Counted from the stretch's first letter, positions 35,144 through 43,602 are shown. The stretch is DNA of 64,000 bases from Natronobacterium gregoryi SP2 (GCF_000230715.2 NC_019792.1:558001-622000), one strand, 5' to 3'. Numbers and translations: made by a program. The notes: generated by a model from the sequence alone, not told the origin.

Positions 35144-35554
35144 GTGGAAATATCTGAAAAACTCCTGTGTCTGTTCAGTACGGAAGTTTCGGCAGAGGAG
35201 GATCGGTACGTTATCGAAGTACCACGGCAGGAAGTGGAGACCGGCGACATCGATCCAGAGGAAGTGTACCGGGTCGCACTCATCTCGCGTGACGAGGCAA
35301 CCGACGGTAGCGGAGAGACCGCCTCGACACAGCCACAGAGTGCACCATCCGAGCCGCAACCTCCGGTCGACGTCGGCGAAACGCGCTACGTCGAGATCGA
35401 AGACATCGGCAAGCAAGGCGACGGAATCGCCCGCGTCGAACGTGGCTACGTCATCATCGTTCCGGGTGCCGATGTCGGCGACCGGGTCAAGATCGAAGTC
35501 ACCGAAGTCAAGTCGAACTTCGCAGTCGGCGAAATCATCGAGGAAACGTTCTAG
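35144..35554 (+). CDS. TRAM domain protein
   Basis: 136 aa from GTG at 35144. A short N-terminal part (LLCLFSTEVSAEEDRYVIEVPRQEVETGDIDPEEVYRVAL) and a Ser/Pro/Gln linker precede a complete TRAM fold (about 78-136): GETRYVEIEDIGKQGDGIARVERGYVIIVPGADVGDRVKIEVTEV. TRAM domains bind RNA; stand-alone TRAM proteins in archaea act as RNA chaperones. A TATA-like CTATTATG is about 40 nt upstream, so a short leader is likely. Confidence 0.85.
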   Translation: MEISEKLLCLFSTEVSAEEDRYVIEVPRQEVETGDIDPEEVYRVALISRDEATDGSGETASTQPQSAPSEPQPPVDVGETRYVEIEDIGKQGDGIARVERGYVIIVPGADVGDRVKIEVTEVKSNFAVGEIIEETF

Positions 35555-35616
35555 ATACGCGTTCGGCCGTACGATACGGTCGAGTACGCGGGACGATCCT
35601 CGGTGATCCTTTCGTT

Positions 35617-35728
35617 CTAGTACCGTCCCAACCGTCGACTCTGACTAGTGCGCTCTACTCCTGATCGAGAATCGTGATCGGTTTGGGCCAACTCTCAACT
35701 AGTCGGTCCACGCTTGGGACGGTACTAG
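35617..35728. mobile_element. CTAG-tipped MITE, copy A1 (112 bp)
   Basis: Starts CTAGTACCGTCCCAACCG and ends CGCTTGGGACGGTACTAG, giving near-perfect terminal inverted repeats of about 16-18 bp. The interior (TGATCGAGAATCGTGATCGG) recurs in opposite orientation at 41409-41491. Located downstream of the TRAM gene, before the convergent GGGP synthase gene. No coding capacity. Confidence 0.7.
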
Positions 35729-35780
35729 CGAACGGCTGGGAACTGACTATCGCCGTCCCAGCGGTTCGACTCCCCGGTCG

Positions 35781-36545
35781 TCAGGCTGGAATCGTCTCTC
35801 TGAACCGCTCGGGGTCCTCGTGGAAACAGTCACCGACGACGATCGCGTCCGCTCCGGCCTCGAGGATTTCTGTCGCTTTCTCGGCGCTGTCGATACCGCC
35901 GCCGTACAGCAGCGTCGTCTCCGAGAGATACGTCGACGCAGCCTCGACGTCCGCCGGTCCACCGTAGGTTCCCGAGTACTCGACGTAGAAGACGGGAAAG
36001 CCATAGAACGACTCGGTTGCGAGTGCAGCACCGGCGACCTGCTCCGGCGTATACTTGCTGTCGACGCCGGCGACGTTTGCAGCCTCGGACTCGAGATGCT
36101 GGACCACGTAGCCCTCGCCGACCACTTTCTCGGTAAGCGTCGAGACGACAGACGCACCTTTCGACGCGACGAAGTTGCCGACGACCGGCAGACTCGACCC
36201 GAACAGTTCTTCCGGCTTCTGCCCGACTTCGGTGAAGAGTTCGACGTGCTTGCCGACGAAGTGTTTCCGGTTGCCGTTGTAGACCGCCGGAACGGAGACG
36301 TGGTCGACTGCTTCGATCGTGTCGGTCGAGACGTGATCGGCGCTGTACGGTTCCTGCCAGACGGGGCGGTCGGGATATGCGTCACCGACCGCTTCGACCG
36401 TTTCGAGCGTATTCTCGGCCGTGACGCCGTCCGAGCCACCGACGATGATCAAGTCGGTTCCCTCGAGTACCTCGAGGTCGTCTGGAAGTGATTTGGCGGG
36501 ATCGACCTTCGTAATGTGGCTAATCCGACTCCAGTCGACGTTCAT
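35781..36545 (-). CDS. Geranylgeranylglyceryl phosphate synthase
   Basis: 254 aa TIM barrel. Opening VDWSRISHITKVDPAK and DLIIVGGSDGVT, middle GYVVQHLESEAANVAG, the YxEYSG motif (VFYVEYSGTYG), then LLYGGGIDSAEKATEILEAGADAIVVGD forming the phosphate site. It makes the first ether bond of archaeal lipids by joining sn-glycerol-1-phosphate to geranylgeranyl diphosphate. Sequence fits the group I, haloarchaeal type enzyme. Single gene, ATG at 36545. Confidence 0.93.
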   Translation of the reverse strand: MNVDWSRISHITKVDPAKSLPDDLEVLEGTDLIIVGGSDGVTAENTLETVEAVGDAYPDRPVWQEPYSADHVSTDTIEAVDHVSVPAVYNGNRKHFVGKHVELFTEVGQKPEELFGSSLPVVGNFVASKGASVVSTLTEKVVGEGYVVQHLESEAANVAGVDSKYTPEQVAGAALATESFYGFPVFYVEYSGTYGGPADVEAASTYLSETTLLYGGGIDSAEKATEILEAGADAIVVGDCFHEDPERFRETIPA

Positions 36546-37022
36546 GGCGGTCGTTTGTCCCCCGTTATGAATTTCTTATCGGTTTCGCGAGACAGCCGAC
36601 GCTTCGAGGGGCGGCCAACGGTCGGACAGTCTGTTGTACCGCTGTACCGGCGAACGGCTGTCCGTCCGGACTGGTTCCCCGTCACCGTCTCCCAGTGGTC
36701 GGCGTCAGCGCTCCGCAGTGTTTCTCCCGAAGACGCTCTGATTTCGTTTTTCCAGTAGTGTGGAGAATGCAAGAGGATCGAGCCTACATGACGCGAGAAA
36801 CGCGGTTCGATTGGGTGTGTTTTTGACCAGTAGACGAATCGTAATAGAATAGGTTAGCGACGGTTATGAAATTTCTAAGAGTGTTTGGGGCCGTTTCGCG
36901 AATTCGTAAAAAGGGGTAAAACGTCGTTCGAAATCTGTTATTCGTGAAAACAGGTGAATCACGGCTAGCGATATATCCTTTATATGGGGTCGGCGGACAG
37001 AGGTAGAAGCGAGAGAAGAACT
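36546..37022. other. 477-bp intergenic region with palindrome fragment and AT-rich block
   Basis: No gene is convincing here. Near 36624-36664 an arm CGGACAGTCTGTTGTACCGC with CTGTCCG opposite looks like a decayed copy of the dispersed palindromes. From about 36766 to 36990 the base composition changes to clearly AT-rich (GAATCGTAATAGAATAGG, AAATTTCTAAGAG, AAAAAGGGGTAAAACG), unlike the rest of the window. A TATA-like GATATATCC/TTTATATGG pair at 36969-36986 probably drives the small genes downstream. Confidence 0.5.
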
Positions 37023-37268
37023 ATGTTGCCGATCTCAGACGTGGACACTCACACCGGACCGGTCGTGCGACGCATCGCGTCTGTCGTGAGCGAGTCTATC
37101 GTTCTACCGGTTCGAGCGATCGCCTTCTGGCTGACGGTTCTGCTTCCGGTCGTCGGACTCGTGTTGCTCGCGGCGGGCGTTGCGTCGATGACGCTCTCGA
37201 CGACGATCGGTTTCTTCGCGGCGTACAGTGCGTGTGCAATCACCGGTCACAACCACACTCCCAAGTAA
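37023..37268 (+). CDS. Small membrane protein of unknown function (81 aa)
   Basis: ATG 37023 is preferred; an ATG at 36984 overlaps the TATA-like TTTATATGG. After a polar N-terminus (LPISDVDTHTGPVVRRIASVV) come two hydrophobic segments: AIAFWLTVLLPVVGLVLLAAGV and TTIGFFAAYSACAI, ending GHNHTPK. Probably a two-helix membrane protein. I do not recognise the family. Followed after 2 bp by the DUF7123-like gene, suggesting one transcript. Confidence 0.5.
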   Translation: MLPISDVDTHTGPVVRRIASVVSESIVLPVRAIAFWLTVLLPVVGLVLLAAGVASMTLSTTIGFFAAYSACAITGHNHTPK

Positions 37269-37270
37269 TC

Positions 37271-37528
37271 ATGAGCACAAGCGCAACTCCGTCCACCCAG
37301 CACCAGTCAACGAAGGCACAGCGACTCGTTGAGTACTTCAAAGACGAACTCGAGCGCCAGTCGGGAGACCTCTACGTCAAAGGCAAGTTCATCGCCGACG
37401 ACGTAGACCTCTCCCCCAAGGAGATCGGTGCGTTGATGGTACAGCTCCAAGACTCCGTCGAGGAGTTAGAAATTGAGAAGTGGTCGTACACGTCTGCAAC
37501 CACCTGGCGCGTCTCCAAACCGAACTGA
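37271..37528 (+). CDS. Small haloarchaeal protein, DUF7123-like
   Basis: 85 aa. After a Ser/Thr/Gln-rich start it reads AQRLVEYFKDELERQSGDLYVKGKFIADDVDLSPKEIGALMVQLQD and IEKWSYTSATTWRVSKPN. This is a winged-helix-like layout: LSPKEIGALMVQL as recognition helix and the WSYTSATTWRV strand pair as wing. It matches my memory of the DUF7123 family of haloarchaea. A DNA-binding role is possible but not shown. Confidence 0.75.
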   Translation: MSTSATPSTQHQSTKAQRLVEYFKDELERQSGDLYVKGKFIADDVDLSPKEIGALMVQLQDSVEELEIEKWSYTSATTWRVSKPN

Positions 37529-37530
37529 GT

Positions 37531-37653
37531 ATGCCCACGACGCTCACCCCTTCAGAGCGATCTCGAGTCGCAGATCGAGCAGCCAGACAGGTCGCGACGA
37601 CGCTCGAGTCACAATCGAGCGGCGAAGATGGAGACGACGACAGTAGCAACTGA
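37531..37653 (+). CDS. Possible 40-aa protein after the DUF7123-like gene
   Basis: ATG two bases after the previous stop opens a 40-codon frame, MPTTLTPSERSRVADRAARQ, then VATTLESQSSGEDGDDDSSN. A short amphipathic helix followed by an acidic tail is plausible for a halophile, and spacing suggests translational coupling, but the length is too small for certainty. Confidence 0.35.
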   Translation: MPTTLTPSERSRVADRAARQVATTLESQSSGEDGDDDSSN

Positions 37654-37658
37654 CACTG

Positions 37659-37746
37659 TGTGAGACGGACTGCTGTCCCGATGTACCGACGCGACCACAG
37701 GAACGCGCGGTCGCGCCGGAACGGACTGACAGCAAACCGTATGAAA
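37659..37746. repeat. Dispersed long palindrome between convergent genes
   Basis: Left arm GTGAGACGGACTGCTGTCCC followed by GATGTACCGACGCGACC; right arm GGTCGCGCCGGAACGGACTG followed by ACAGCAAACCGTATGAAA. The arms pair along most of their length. It is close in sequence to the copy at 59485-59572 in reverse orientation. It lies between the 3' ends of the small-gene cluster and the SDR gene. Confidence 0.7.
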
Positions 37747-37813
37747 CCCCGACCCCGATCCCGACGCCGCTGTCCTGTGGTCAGATCACACTGGCTGTTA
37801 GTGGCGACGCCGA

Positions 37814-38554
37814 CTACACCGATTCGGGCAGCCAGCCGCCGTCGACCTCGACGTTCTCGCCGCTGACGTATCCGGTCTCTGGATCGAGGAAGAAGTACAG
37901 CGGCTGAATCAGGTCCTCGTACTGTGCAGGTCGTCCCCGTGGCAGTTGGTCGGGGAATTCGTCGGAGTTTTCGACCACGTACGGGGAGATAGCGTTGACA
38001 GTGATACCGTCGTCCTGCGTGTCGGCCGCGAGCATCCGCGTGAACATCAGGACACCCGCTTTCGCGGCGAAATAAGGGAAATTCTTCGGGCTCACCAGTC
38101 CCTTCTCCGCAGAGGCGTAGCCGACGTTGACGATCCGGCCGTAGCCGTTCTCGCGCATCGCCGAGAGGGCTCGCCTCGAGCAGAGGTAGGTTCCGTCGAG
38201 ATTAGTCTCGAAGACACGCCTCCAGTCTTCGAACGTGAGTTCCTCCCAGTGTGTCGGCGCGAAGTCGCCAACGTTGTTGACGAGAACGTCGACGGTACCG
38301 AGCTCCGACTCGACTGCGGCAAACAACTCATCGACACTCTCGGGTTCGGTTACGTCGCCCTGAACGGTCATCACGTCCTCGGCTCCGCGCTCGTCCGCCT
38401 CGTCGGCGACCTCGTGGGCGGCATCGGCGCTCGTGTGGTAGTGAACGGCCGTCTTCGCTCCACAGTCGGCCGCTGCGAGGAGGAGTTCGCGACCGAGACC
38501 TTTCGCACTCCCGGTCACGAGCGCCGTCTGTCTCGAGAGATCGGGTTCGTCCAT
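37814..38554 (-). CDS. SDR family oxidoreductase
   Basis: 246 aa from ATG 38554, the usual classical-SDR length. Cofactor motif ALVTGSAKGLGRELLLAA (TGxxxGxG), VLVNNVGDF (NNxG), active site YASAEKGLVSPKNFPYFAAKAGVLMFT with Tyr and Lys as YxxxK, and the end GYVSGENVEVDGGWLPESV. Ser of the catalytic triad is probably the Ser in the YASAEKG region, an unusual VGYASA rather than ISS. NAD(P)-dependent oxidation or reduction; FabG-like but not necessarily in lipid synthesis. Confidence 0.88.
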   Translation of the reverse strand: MDEPDLSRQTALVTGSAKGLGRELLLAAADCGAKTAVHYHTSADAAHEVADEADERGAEDVMTVQGDVTEPESVDELFAAVESELGTVDVLVNNVGDFAPTHWEELTFEDWRRVFETNLDGTYLCSRRALSAMRENGYGRIVNVGYASAEKGLVSPKNFPYFAAKAGVLMFTRMLAADTQDDGITVNAISPYVVENSDEFPDQLPRGRPAQYEDLIQPLYFFLDPETGYVSGENVEVDGGWLPESV

Positions 38555-38787
38555 GTTCGGTAGTCGACGACGGACTGGAAAAAGAGCGGGATTTTCTCCG
38601 CCGCCAACTCGGTTACGACTGGATCGCCCGCTTTGGGACCCACGGTGCCCGGTGTAGCGGCGAACGCGCCCCGCTGGGTACAGGCCATCTCCGGTCTTGG
38701 AAACCGATCGCAGCGGTTGTCCCGTGAGCGTCGATTGCGTCCACGAGTTGGTGGTCGTCAGACCCGCGCGTGTCGCCACGTCGACGA

Positions 38788-38875
38788 CTAGTGCTTTGGC
38801 AAGCCTGAACAGATGAGTGAAACCGAATGCGGTCATCTGAGTTCACTCATCAGTCGACACTTGGCGGAGTACTAG
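38788..38875. mobile_element. CTAG-tipped MITE, copy B1 (88 bp), in a 448-bp gap
   Basis: Starts CTAGTGCTTTGGCAAGCCTG and ends GACACTTGGCGGAGTACTAG. Core hairpin GATGAGTGAA / TTCACTCATC is perfect. Nearly identical to 55924-56011 and, reversed, to 41488-41575. The remaining gap (38555-38787 and 38876-38970) contains no supported gene; the right part leads into the usp promoter. Confidence 0.75.
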
Positions 38876-38970
38876 AAGAATTTACGGTGGTGACAAATCG
38901 AACTGTCAACGTTACCGCCGTCAACATCGACTATCTTTCGATCAGTCTCGACGAATCGCCGACTCGAGAG

Positions 38971-39002
38971 TATATAAGACTCCTCTCCTTAGATACGGCT
39001 CA
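38971..39002 (+). promoter_or_regulatory. Strong leaderless promoter of the universal stress gene
   Basis: TATATAAG at 38971-38978 is a near-consensus archaeal TATA box. It lies about 28 nt before the ATG at 39003, predicting transcription from the start codon itself. Confidence 0.7.
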
Positions 39003-39617
39003 ATGTACGACGACGTCCTCATCCCGACCGATGGGAGCGACGATACGCGTCGCTCGATCGAACACGGACTGGCACTTGCAGCACAGTTCGACGCGACGGT
39101 GCATACGGTGGCGGTCGTTCCAGAGGGGCCGCTCGGTACTCTCGAGGACGAGTCGGCGGTCTCGGCAGCACAGCGGGCGGCCGAATACGTCGCGTTCGAA
39201 GCCAAAAAGCGAGACGTCGACGTCGTGACGGCGGTCGAACAAGGCGTTCCACACGAGATCATCCTCAAGTACACCGACGAACAGGGGATCGACGCAATCG
39301 TAATGGGGACCCAGGGCCGGACCGGCCTCGACCGGGTTCTCGTTGGGAGCGTGACGGAACGGGTCGTTCGGATGGCCGAGACGCCCGTCGTGACGGTGCG
39401 ACTGACCGACGAGATCCGTATCGACGACGAGGCCGAGGCAGAACGCCTCGCTCGCGAAGCGCTCGCCGACCGTGGCGACGACGGGGAGACTCCGGTCGCC
39501 GACGACCTCCACCAGATCAGTGGTACCTGGCTCGTTCCGTTCGAGACCGACACCGGGACGCTCCGTGCTCGCGTAGACGGCGTCACGGGAGCCGTGGCGC
39601 TCGAGTCCGTCGAATAA
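39003..39617 (+). CDS. Universal stress protein with extra C-terminal domain
   Basis: 204 aa. The UspA fold spans about 1-138: MYDDVLIPTDGSDDTRRSIEHGLALA, then the ATP-binding motif VMGTQGRTGLDRVLVGSVTERVVRMAETPVVTV (G-2x-G-9x-G-S/T). About 65 residues follow that are not part of a Usp domain: acidic DDEAEAERLAREALADRGD, then HQISGTWLVPFETDTGTLRARVDGVTGAVALESVE, which resembles a small beta domain of PepSY type. ATP binding is expected. The last codons lie in a 32-bp duplication. Confidence 0.87.
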   Translation: MYDDVLIPTDGSDDTRRSIEHGLALAAQFDATVHTVAVVPEGPLGTLEDESAVSAAQRAAEYVAFEAKKRDVDVVTAVEQGVPHEIILKYTDEQGIDAIVMGTQGRTGLDRVLVGSVTERVVRMAETPVVTVRLTDEIRIDDEAEAERLAREALADRGDDGETPVADDLHQISGTWLVPFETDTGTLRARVDGVTGAVALESVE

Positions 39618-39672
39618 TCGCCAGCGGCGGCGTCGTGTTCGTCGAATAATCGCCAGCGGCGGCGTCGTGTTC
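39609..39672 (+). repeat. Perfect 32-bp tandem duplication at the usp stop codon
   Basis: Two identical 32-bp units (39609-39640, 39641-39672), each starting CGTCGAATAATCGCCAGCGG. The first unit contains the usp stop codon TAA, so the duplication leaves the protein unchanged. The rest of the gap up to 40118 holds no supported gene; CCTTAAATAG at 39769-39778 is TATA-like but no gene follows it. Confidence 0.85.
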
Positions 39673-40118
39673 GTCGGCCACACTGGCGAGGTTTCTTCCT
39701 CGAGTCAGCCAGCACCGTCCTCGGTCAGTCGGCGGCCGCCGTCTGTGACACCTTGGAACTAGTCAACCCTTAAATAGCCGAGACCGACTCGAGGGAAAAC
39801 TGCGGTTTCTGCCCGTACCGACACGTCTGTGGCGGTAGCCGATCGTGTGGCTTTGCTACTACTGGGTGGTTCGTTCGCGGCCGCCCCGTCCTGTCTGCCA
39901 GTTTTCGAGGCGAACGACGGACGACTCTCCTGGGACGACGAATCGGAACAGGCTTCTTGCAAGCGTCGTTCGGGAGTGGCGACTCTGTTGAAATCCTTAC
40001 CGGATGACAGATGATACGTGCTGGGGGCAGAGAACGCATGTAACATACGTTTTGATCCAATCTCAACTGTGATGATCGTTCAGAGCAACTGAAGCCGGTA
40101 ATGGGGCGCCAATCAATT

Positions 40119-40275
40119 CTACTGGTAGCTGTCATGAAGTTGTTCTAAATGAAATTTGTGAATCTCATCCACAGACATATTGGTCAAATTGGCTCTGGTG
40201 AATCGCATGACTGCATAGACTTCGACCGTCAGAACTAGGGAGTTGAAGCGGGAAACGGCGGATGCTCTATGTCCA
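40119..40275 (-). pseudogene. Possible 3' remnant of a coding sequence cut by the IS element
   Basis: Reading away from the IS on the minus strand, the frame gives SRFNSLVLTVEVYAVMRFTR, ANLTNMSVDEIHKFHLEQ and LHDSYQ before a stop. It looks protein-like but has no start, since the IS end is at 40276. The composition is more AT-rich than the flanking genes, as in mobile or acquired DNA. I do not recognise the family. Confidence 0.3.
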
Positions 40276-41278
40276 ACGCTCTTGTGTAGCACTTTGTTGA
40301 TCTCATAGCGTCGCTTTGATAGCGTGTTTGAGCGCTTCTCTCCCTGGTTTCCGCAGTAGCTTTCGTCGAAGTTGGAACGCTCGGAGATACTGTGTGAGCT
40401 TGTCTTTTGAGATGCCTCGATGAGGCGAGAGCCACGGTCGCAGCAGCGATCCGTGGCTCTCGCAGGTGTTGACGTGTACGTTTTCGTTGGCGTATTCGCC
40501 GTCGCCGTGGACGACGTATTCGCGGTCGAATGCGTCGTCCTCGGCCAGTGGATCGTAGGCACGAAATCCGTCAGTGTAGACGGTCAGTGGCTCCTTCTGA
40601 CGGTTTTCGAGAAGGAGCCGAATCGTCGATTCGTCGGCTGATTTCGCTGGGATCACGTATCGGTCGCCGGTGCCACGATCGACGATCGTGAACACCGGCG
40701 GTTTGTCCTGCTCGTACGTTCCTCGCCCACGCGTGGACAGGCCACGCGAGCGCGACTCTTGGTCGCGCTCGCGGCCTTTCAGCCCTGCAGAAACGTAGAC
40801 TTCATCGATTTCGACCGGTCCGACAAGGTCAAGCGAAGGTGCATCAAGCGCCTTCGTGAAGCGCTCGACGCGCTGATATATCGTTTTGTACTGGACGTCG
40901 ATCTCTATCTGAAGTTGACGAAGACTCGTGTTAAACCGGAGAAACGCGTAAATCGAGAACAGCCACTTTCTGAGTGCGACTTTCGAATGGGCGAAGATTG
41001 TGCCGGTCTTGTCGTTGAACGTGCGGTCGCAATTCTTACAGAGATAGCGCTGAAAGTGCCCATAGCTGCCGTTCTTGACCGTCAGGTCAGAACGGCAGCG
41101 AGGGCAAGTAACACCGTTACGCCAGCGAACCTGCTCTAACAGGTCCGTTGCGACCGATTCCGACCCAAACACATCTAGCGGGATCATGCCTAACGGACAC
41201 CGCTGACGCGGTGTCCTTGCTCTCTTCGATTCTACAGCGACAGCTGAGCAGTATCAACAATCTCCTACAGAAGAGCGT
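40276..41278 (-). mobile_element. Complete IS element, IS1595 family (ISH4-like), about 1003 bp
   Basis: Terminal inverted repeats of 26 bp are visible: left ACGCTCTTGTGTAGCACTTT (from 40276), right end reading inward ACGCTCTTCTGTAGGAGATT (to 41278), with 22 of 26 positions identical and both continuing GTTGAT. Length and transposase match ISH4-type elements. Inside, GGACACCGC-TGAC-GCGGTGTCC (41195-41216) forms a hairpin before the transposase start. I see no flanking 8-bp target duplication (TATGTCCA versus ATTCGGAA), so a flank may have been rearranged. Confidence 0.8.
40303..41187 (-). CDS. IS1595-family transposase (ISH4-like)
   Basis: 294 aa, full length. An N-terminal zinc ribbon (CPRCRSDLTVKNG, then YLCKNCDRTFNDKTGTIFAHSK) is followed by the DDE-type core: DEVYVSAGLKG (first Asp, in EIDEVY), VYTDGFRAYDPL (second Asp), and HVNTCESHGSLLRPWLSPHRGISKDKLTQYLRAFQLR, matching the IS1595 N/E...K end. 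No frameshift or stop, so it is probably active. Codon use is somewhat less GC-biased than host genes. Confidence 0.92.
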   Translation of the reverse strand: MIPLDVFGSESVATDLLEQVRWRNGVTCPRCRSDLTVKNGSYGHFQRYLCKNCDRTFNDKTGTIFAHSKVALRKWLFSIYAFLRFNTSLRQLQIEIDVQYKTIYQRVERFTKALDAPSLDLVGPVEIDEVYVSAGLKGRERDQESRSRGLSTRGRGTYEQDKPPVFTIVDRGTGDRYVIPAKSADESTIRLLLENRQKEPLTVYTDGFRAYDPLAEDDAFDREYVVHGDGEYANENVHVNTCESHGSLLRPWLSPHRGISKDKLTQYLRAFQLRRKLLRKPGREALKHAIKATL

Positions 41279-41408
41279 ATTCGGAAACGAAAAGGTACTC
41301 TCTAAACGTCTTTTATCGCCGTGCACCGAGTGCACGAATCTCTAAGGCAGTATTCTTCTATAATGATCGGAAAGAGACCATAGTGTGGGAATCGTTCTAT
41401 GACACGCT

Positions 41409-41491
41409 CAGTTGAGGGTTGGCCCAAACCGATCACGATTCTCGATCAGGAGTAGAGCGCACTAGTCAGAGTAGACTTGGGACGCTACTAG
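41409..41491. mobile_element. CTAG-tipped MITE, copy A2 (one end missing)
   Basis: Reverse-orientation copy of A1: AGTTGAGGGTTGGCCCAAAC, then GATCACGATTCTCGATCAGG, ending ACTTGGGACGCTACTAG at 41491. The outer arm expected before 41409 is missing. The rest of 41279-41408 holds no gene I can support. Confidence 0.6.
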
Positions 41492-41575
41492 TACTCTGCC
41501 AAGCGTCGACTGCTGAGTGAACCCAGACGACTGTATTCGGTTTCACTCATCCGTTCAGGCTTGCCAAAGCACTAA
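41488..41575. mobile_element. CTAG-tipped MITE, copy B2, fused to A2 through a shared CTAG
   Basis: Reverse-orientation copy of B1: starts CTAGTACTCTGCCAAGCGTC, includes GGTTTCACTCATCCGTTCAG and ends TTGCCAAAGCACTAA, where the last tip is CTAA rather than CTAG. It shares the CTAG at 41488-41491 with A2. Confidence 0.65.
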
Positions 41576-41599
41576 TGCCGCCCCAAGCGTGGACCGCCG
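41572..41599. mobile_element. Solo terminal repeat of an A-type MITE
   Basis: CTAATGCCGCCCCAAGCGTG followed by GACCGCC matches one terminal arm of A1 (CTAGTACCGTCCCAAGCGTG, GACCGAC). No interior follows, so only the end of a third copy remains. The stretch to the pccA stop (41600-41769) shows nothing else. Confidence 0.5.
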
Positions 41600-41769
41600 G
41601 TAGCGATTGGTCGAGGGGGATAGCTGCCGATGCCGATGGCGCGACTATCGGACGTTGCAGGCGGGAACGGCGTGTTTGACGCCCGTGCCTTTTACACACG
41701 TCCGCGTGCGATTCCGCGTTGGGTCTGCTCCAGTGTCGGCTCCATGGCGAATATGTTCGGTGAGAAGCG

Positions 41770-43602
41770 CTACTCGAGGACGACGAGTACGTCGCCCATG
41801 TCGACGCTTTGATCCTCCTCGACGGCTATCTCGGTGACGGTGCCGCCTCTCGAGGCGACGATGTCGTTTTCCATCTTCATCGCCTCGAGAACGACCAGTA
41901 CGTCGCCGGACGCAACTTCGTCTCCTTCTTCGACTTCGACGTCGAGGATGGTTCCCTGCATCTCTGCGTCTACAGTTTCGCCGTCACCGGCGACGTCGGC
42001 ACCGCTGGTGCTGTCGCCGCCAGCTGGCTGTGGTGGACCAGCCTGGCCGCCACCGCTGGCGTCGATGTCACCGGCCGGAATCGCCGGGGCTCCGTGTTCC
42101 TCGAGTTCGACCTCGAACCGTTTGCCGTTTACTTCGACGGTAAACTCGCGTTCGACTGTGTCTTCGTTGTCACTTTCGCTCGTGGTATCACTGCCCCACT
42201 GCTGTTGGGCGTTCTCGATGCGACTGTGATCCATCTCTTCGTCGAGATACTTCGTCGTGTGCGTGCTCGCGACGAACTCCTCATCGGTCAACATCAGTCG
42301 GTGGAACGGGATGATCGTCGGGATTCCCTCGATTTCGTACTCCCGCAGCGCACGCAGCGATCGCTCGAGACACTCGTTGCGGTCTTCGCCCCAGACGATC
42401 AGTTTCGCGATCATCGAGTCGTAGTCGGTGACGAGTTCGTCACCCTGCCGGAGTGCGTCGGCGAGTCGGACGCCGATCCCACCAGGCGGGTCGTAGGTCT
42501 CCAGTGTCCCGCCGGTCGCGGGTGCGAAGTCGTTGGCTGCGTTTTCGGCGTTGATCCGGAACTCGATCGCGTGCCCGTCGAACTCGACGTCGGCTTGGTC
42601 GAAGTCGATCTCCTCGCCCGCCGCAATCCGAATCTGGCGCTTGACGATATCGTAGCCCGTGATCTCCTCGGTAACGGTGTGTTCGACCTGGATGCGGGTG
42701 TTGACCTCGAGGAAGTAGAAGTTCGTGTCCGGACCGAGCGGGCCGTCTCGACCGGGTGATTCCTCGACGAGGAACTCGACGGTGCCGGCGTTGGTGTAGT
42801 CTGCTGTGGCGACGCCCCGACGGGCGGCCTCACCGATCTCCTCGCGGAGTTCGTCCGTGAGTGCAGCGGAGGGGCCTTCCTCGATTACCTTCTGGTGGCG
42901 ACGCTGCAGCGAGCAGTCACGCTCGCCGAGGTGGCGGACGTTGCCGTGTTCGTCCGCGAGGATCTGGACCTCGATGTGTCGTGGGTTCTCGAGGTACCGT
43001 TCGAGGTAGACCGAGTCGTTGTCGAAGTAGGCCTCGCCCTCTCGTTTGGCGCTCTCGAGTTGATCCTCGACTTCGTCTTCCGACCGGACGACTTTCATGC
43101 CACGGCCGCCACCGCCGCCTTCGGCCTTGATCGCGATCGGATAACCGTATTTCTCGCCGAACTCTTCGACCGCTTCGGGGTCGGTGACGGGATCGGTCGT
43201 GCCGGGAACGATCGGCACGTCGGCCTCGTCCATGATCGTGCGGGCCTTGGTCTTCTCACCGAGTGCTTCCATGGCGTCGCTCGAGGGGCCGATCCAGGTG
43301 ATCCCCTCGGCTCCTTCGACCTTGCTCGCGAACTCGGCGTTCTCCGCGAGGAAGCCATAGCCGGGGTGAATCGCGTCGACGTCGGCCTTTCGTGCGGCCT
43401 CGAGAACTGCCTCGTGGTCGAGATACGAGTCCGCCGCGCGAGCGGGTCCGACGTTGTACGCCTCGTCGGCGTACCGGACGTGGCCCGAATTCTTGTCCGC
43501 CTCGGAGTAGATTGCGACGGTACTGATGTTTAGCTCCTCACACGCTCGCATCACTCTGACGGCGATCTCTCCGCGATTCGCCACCAAGACCTTCCGAAAC
43601 AT
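41770..43602 (-). CDS. pccA: Acetyl/propionyl-CoA carboxylase, biotin carboxylase plus BCCP subunit
   Basis: 610 aa. The biotin carboxylase half (about 1-450) has [23 protein letters not shown], the Gly-rich ATP loop [12 protein letters not shown] and [21 protein letters not shown] Gly/Ala/Pro linker leads to the C-terminal biotinyl domain with [14 protein letters not shown]; the Lys in MKM carries biotin. It carboxylates biotin with bicarbonate and ATP and hands CO2 to the PccB subunit. Haloarchaea use this enzyme for methylmalonyl-CoA in propionate use and PHBV supply. Last gene of pccB-pccX-pccA. Confidence 0.95.
   Translation of the reverse strand: MFRKVLVANRGEIAVRVMRACEELNISTVAIYSEADKNSGHVRYADEAYNVGPARAADSYLDHEAVLEAARKADVDAIHPGYGFLAENAEFASKVEGAEGITWIGPSSDAMEALGEKTKARTIMDEADVPIVPGTTDPVTDPEAVEEFGEKYGYPIAIKAEGGGGGRGMKVVRSEDEVEDQLESAKREGEAYFDNDSVYLERYLENPRHIEVQILADEHGNVRHLGERDCSLQRRHQKVIEEGPSAALTDELREEIGEAARRGVATADYTNAGTVEFLVEESPGRDGPLGPDTNFYFLEVNTRIQVEHTVTEEITGYDIVKRQIRIAAGEEIDFDQADVEFDGHAIEFRINAENAANDFAPATGGTLETYDPPGGIGVRLADALRQGDELVTDYDSMIAKLIVWGEDRNECLERSLRALREYEIEGIPTIIPFHRLMLTDEEFVASTHTTKYLDEEMDHSRIENAQQQWGSDTTSESDNEDTVEREFTVEVNGKRFEVELEEHGAPAIPAGDIDASGGGQAGPPQPAGGDSTSGADVAGDGETVDAEMQGTILDVEVEEGDEVASGDVLVVLEAMKMENDIVASRGGTVTEIAVEEDQSVDMGDVLVVLE

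Noticed and set aside
39829-40014. 61-codon plus-strand frame between usp and the IS
   Set aside because: No promoter spacing, no family, and composition typical of chance frames.
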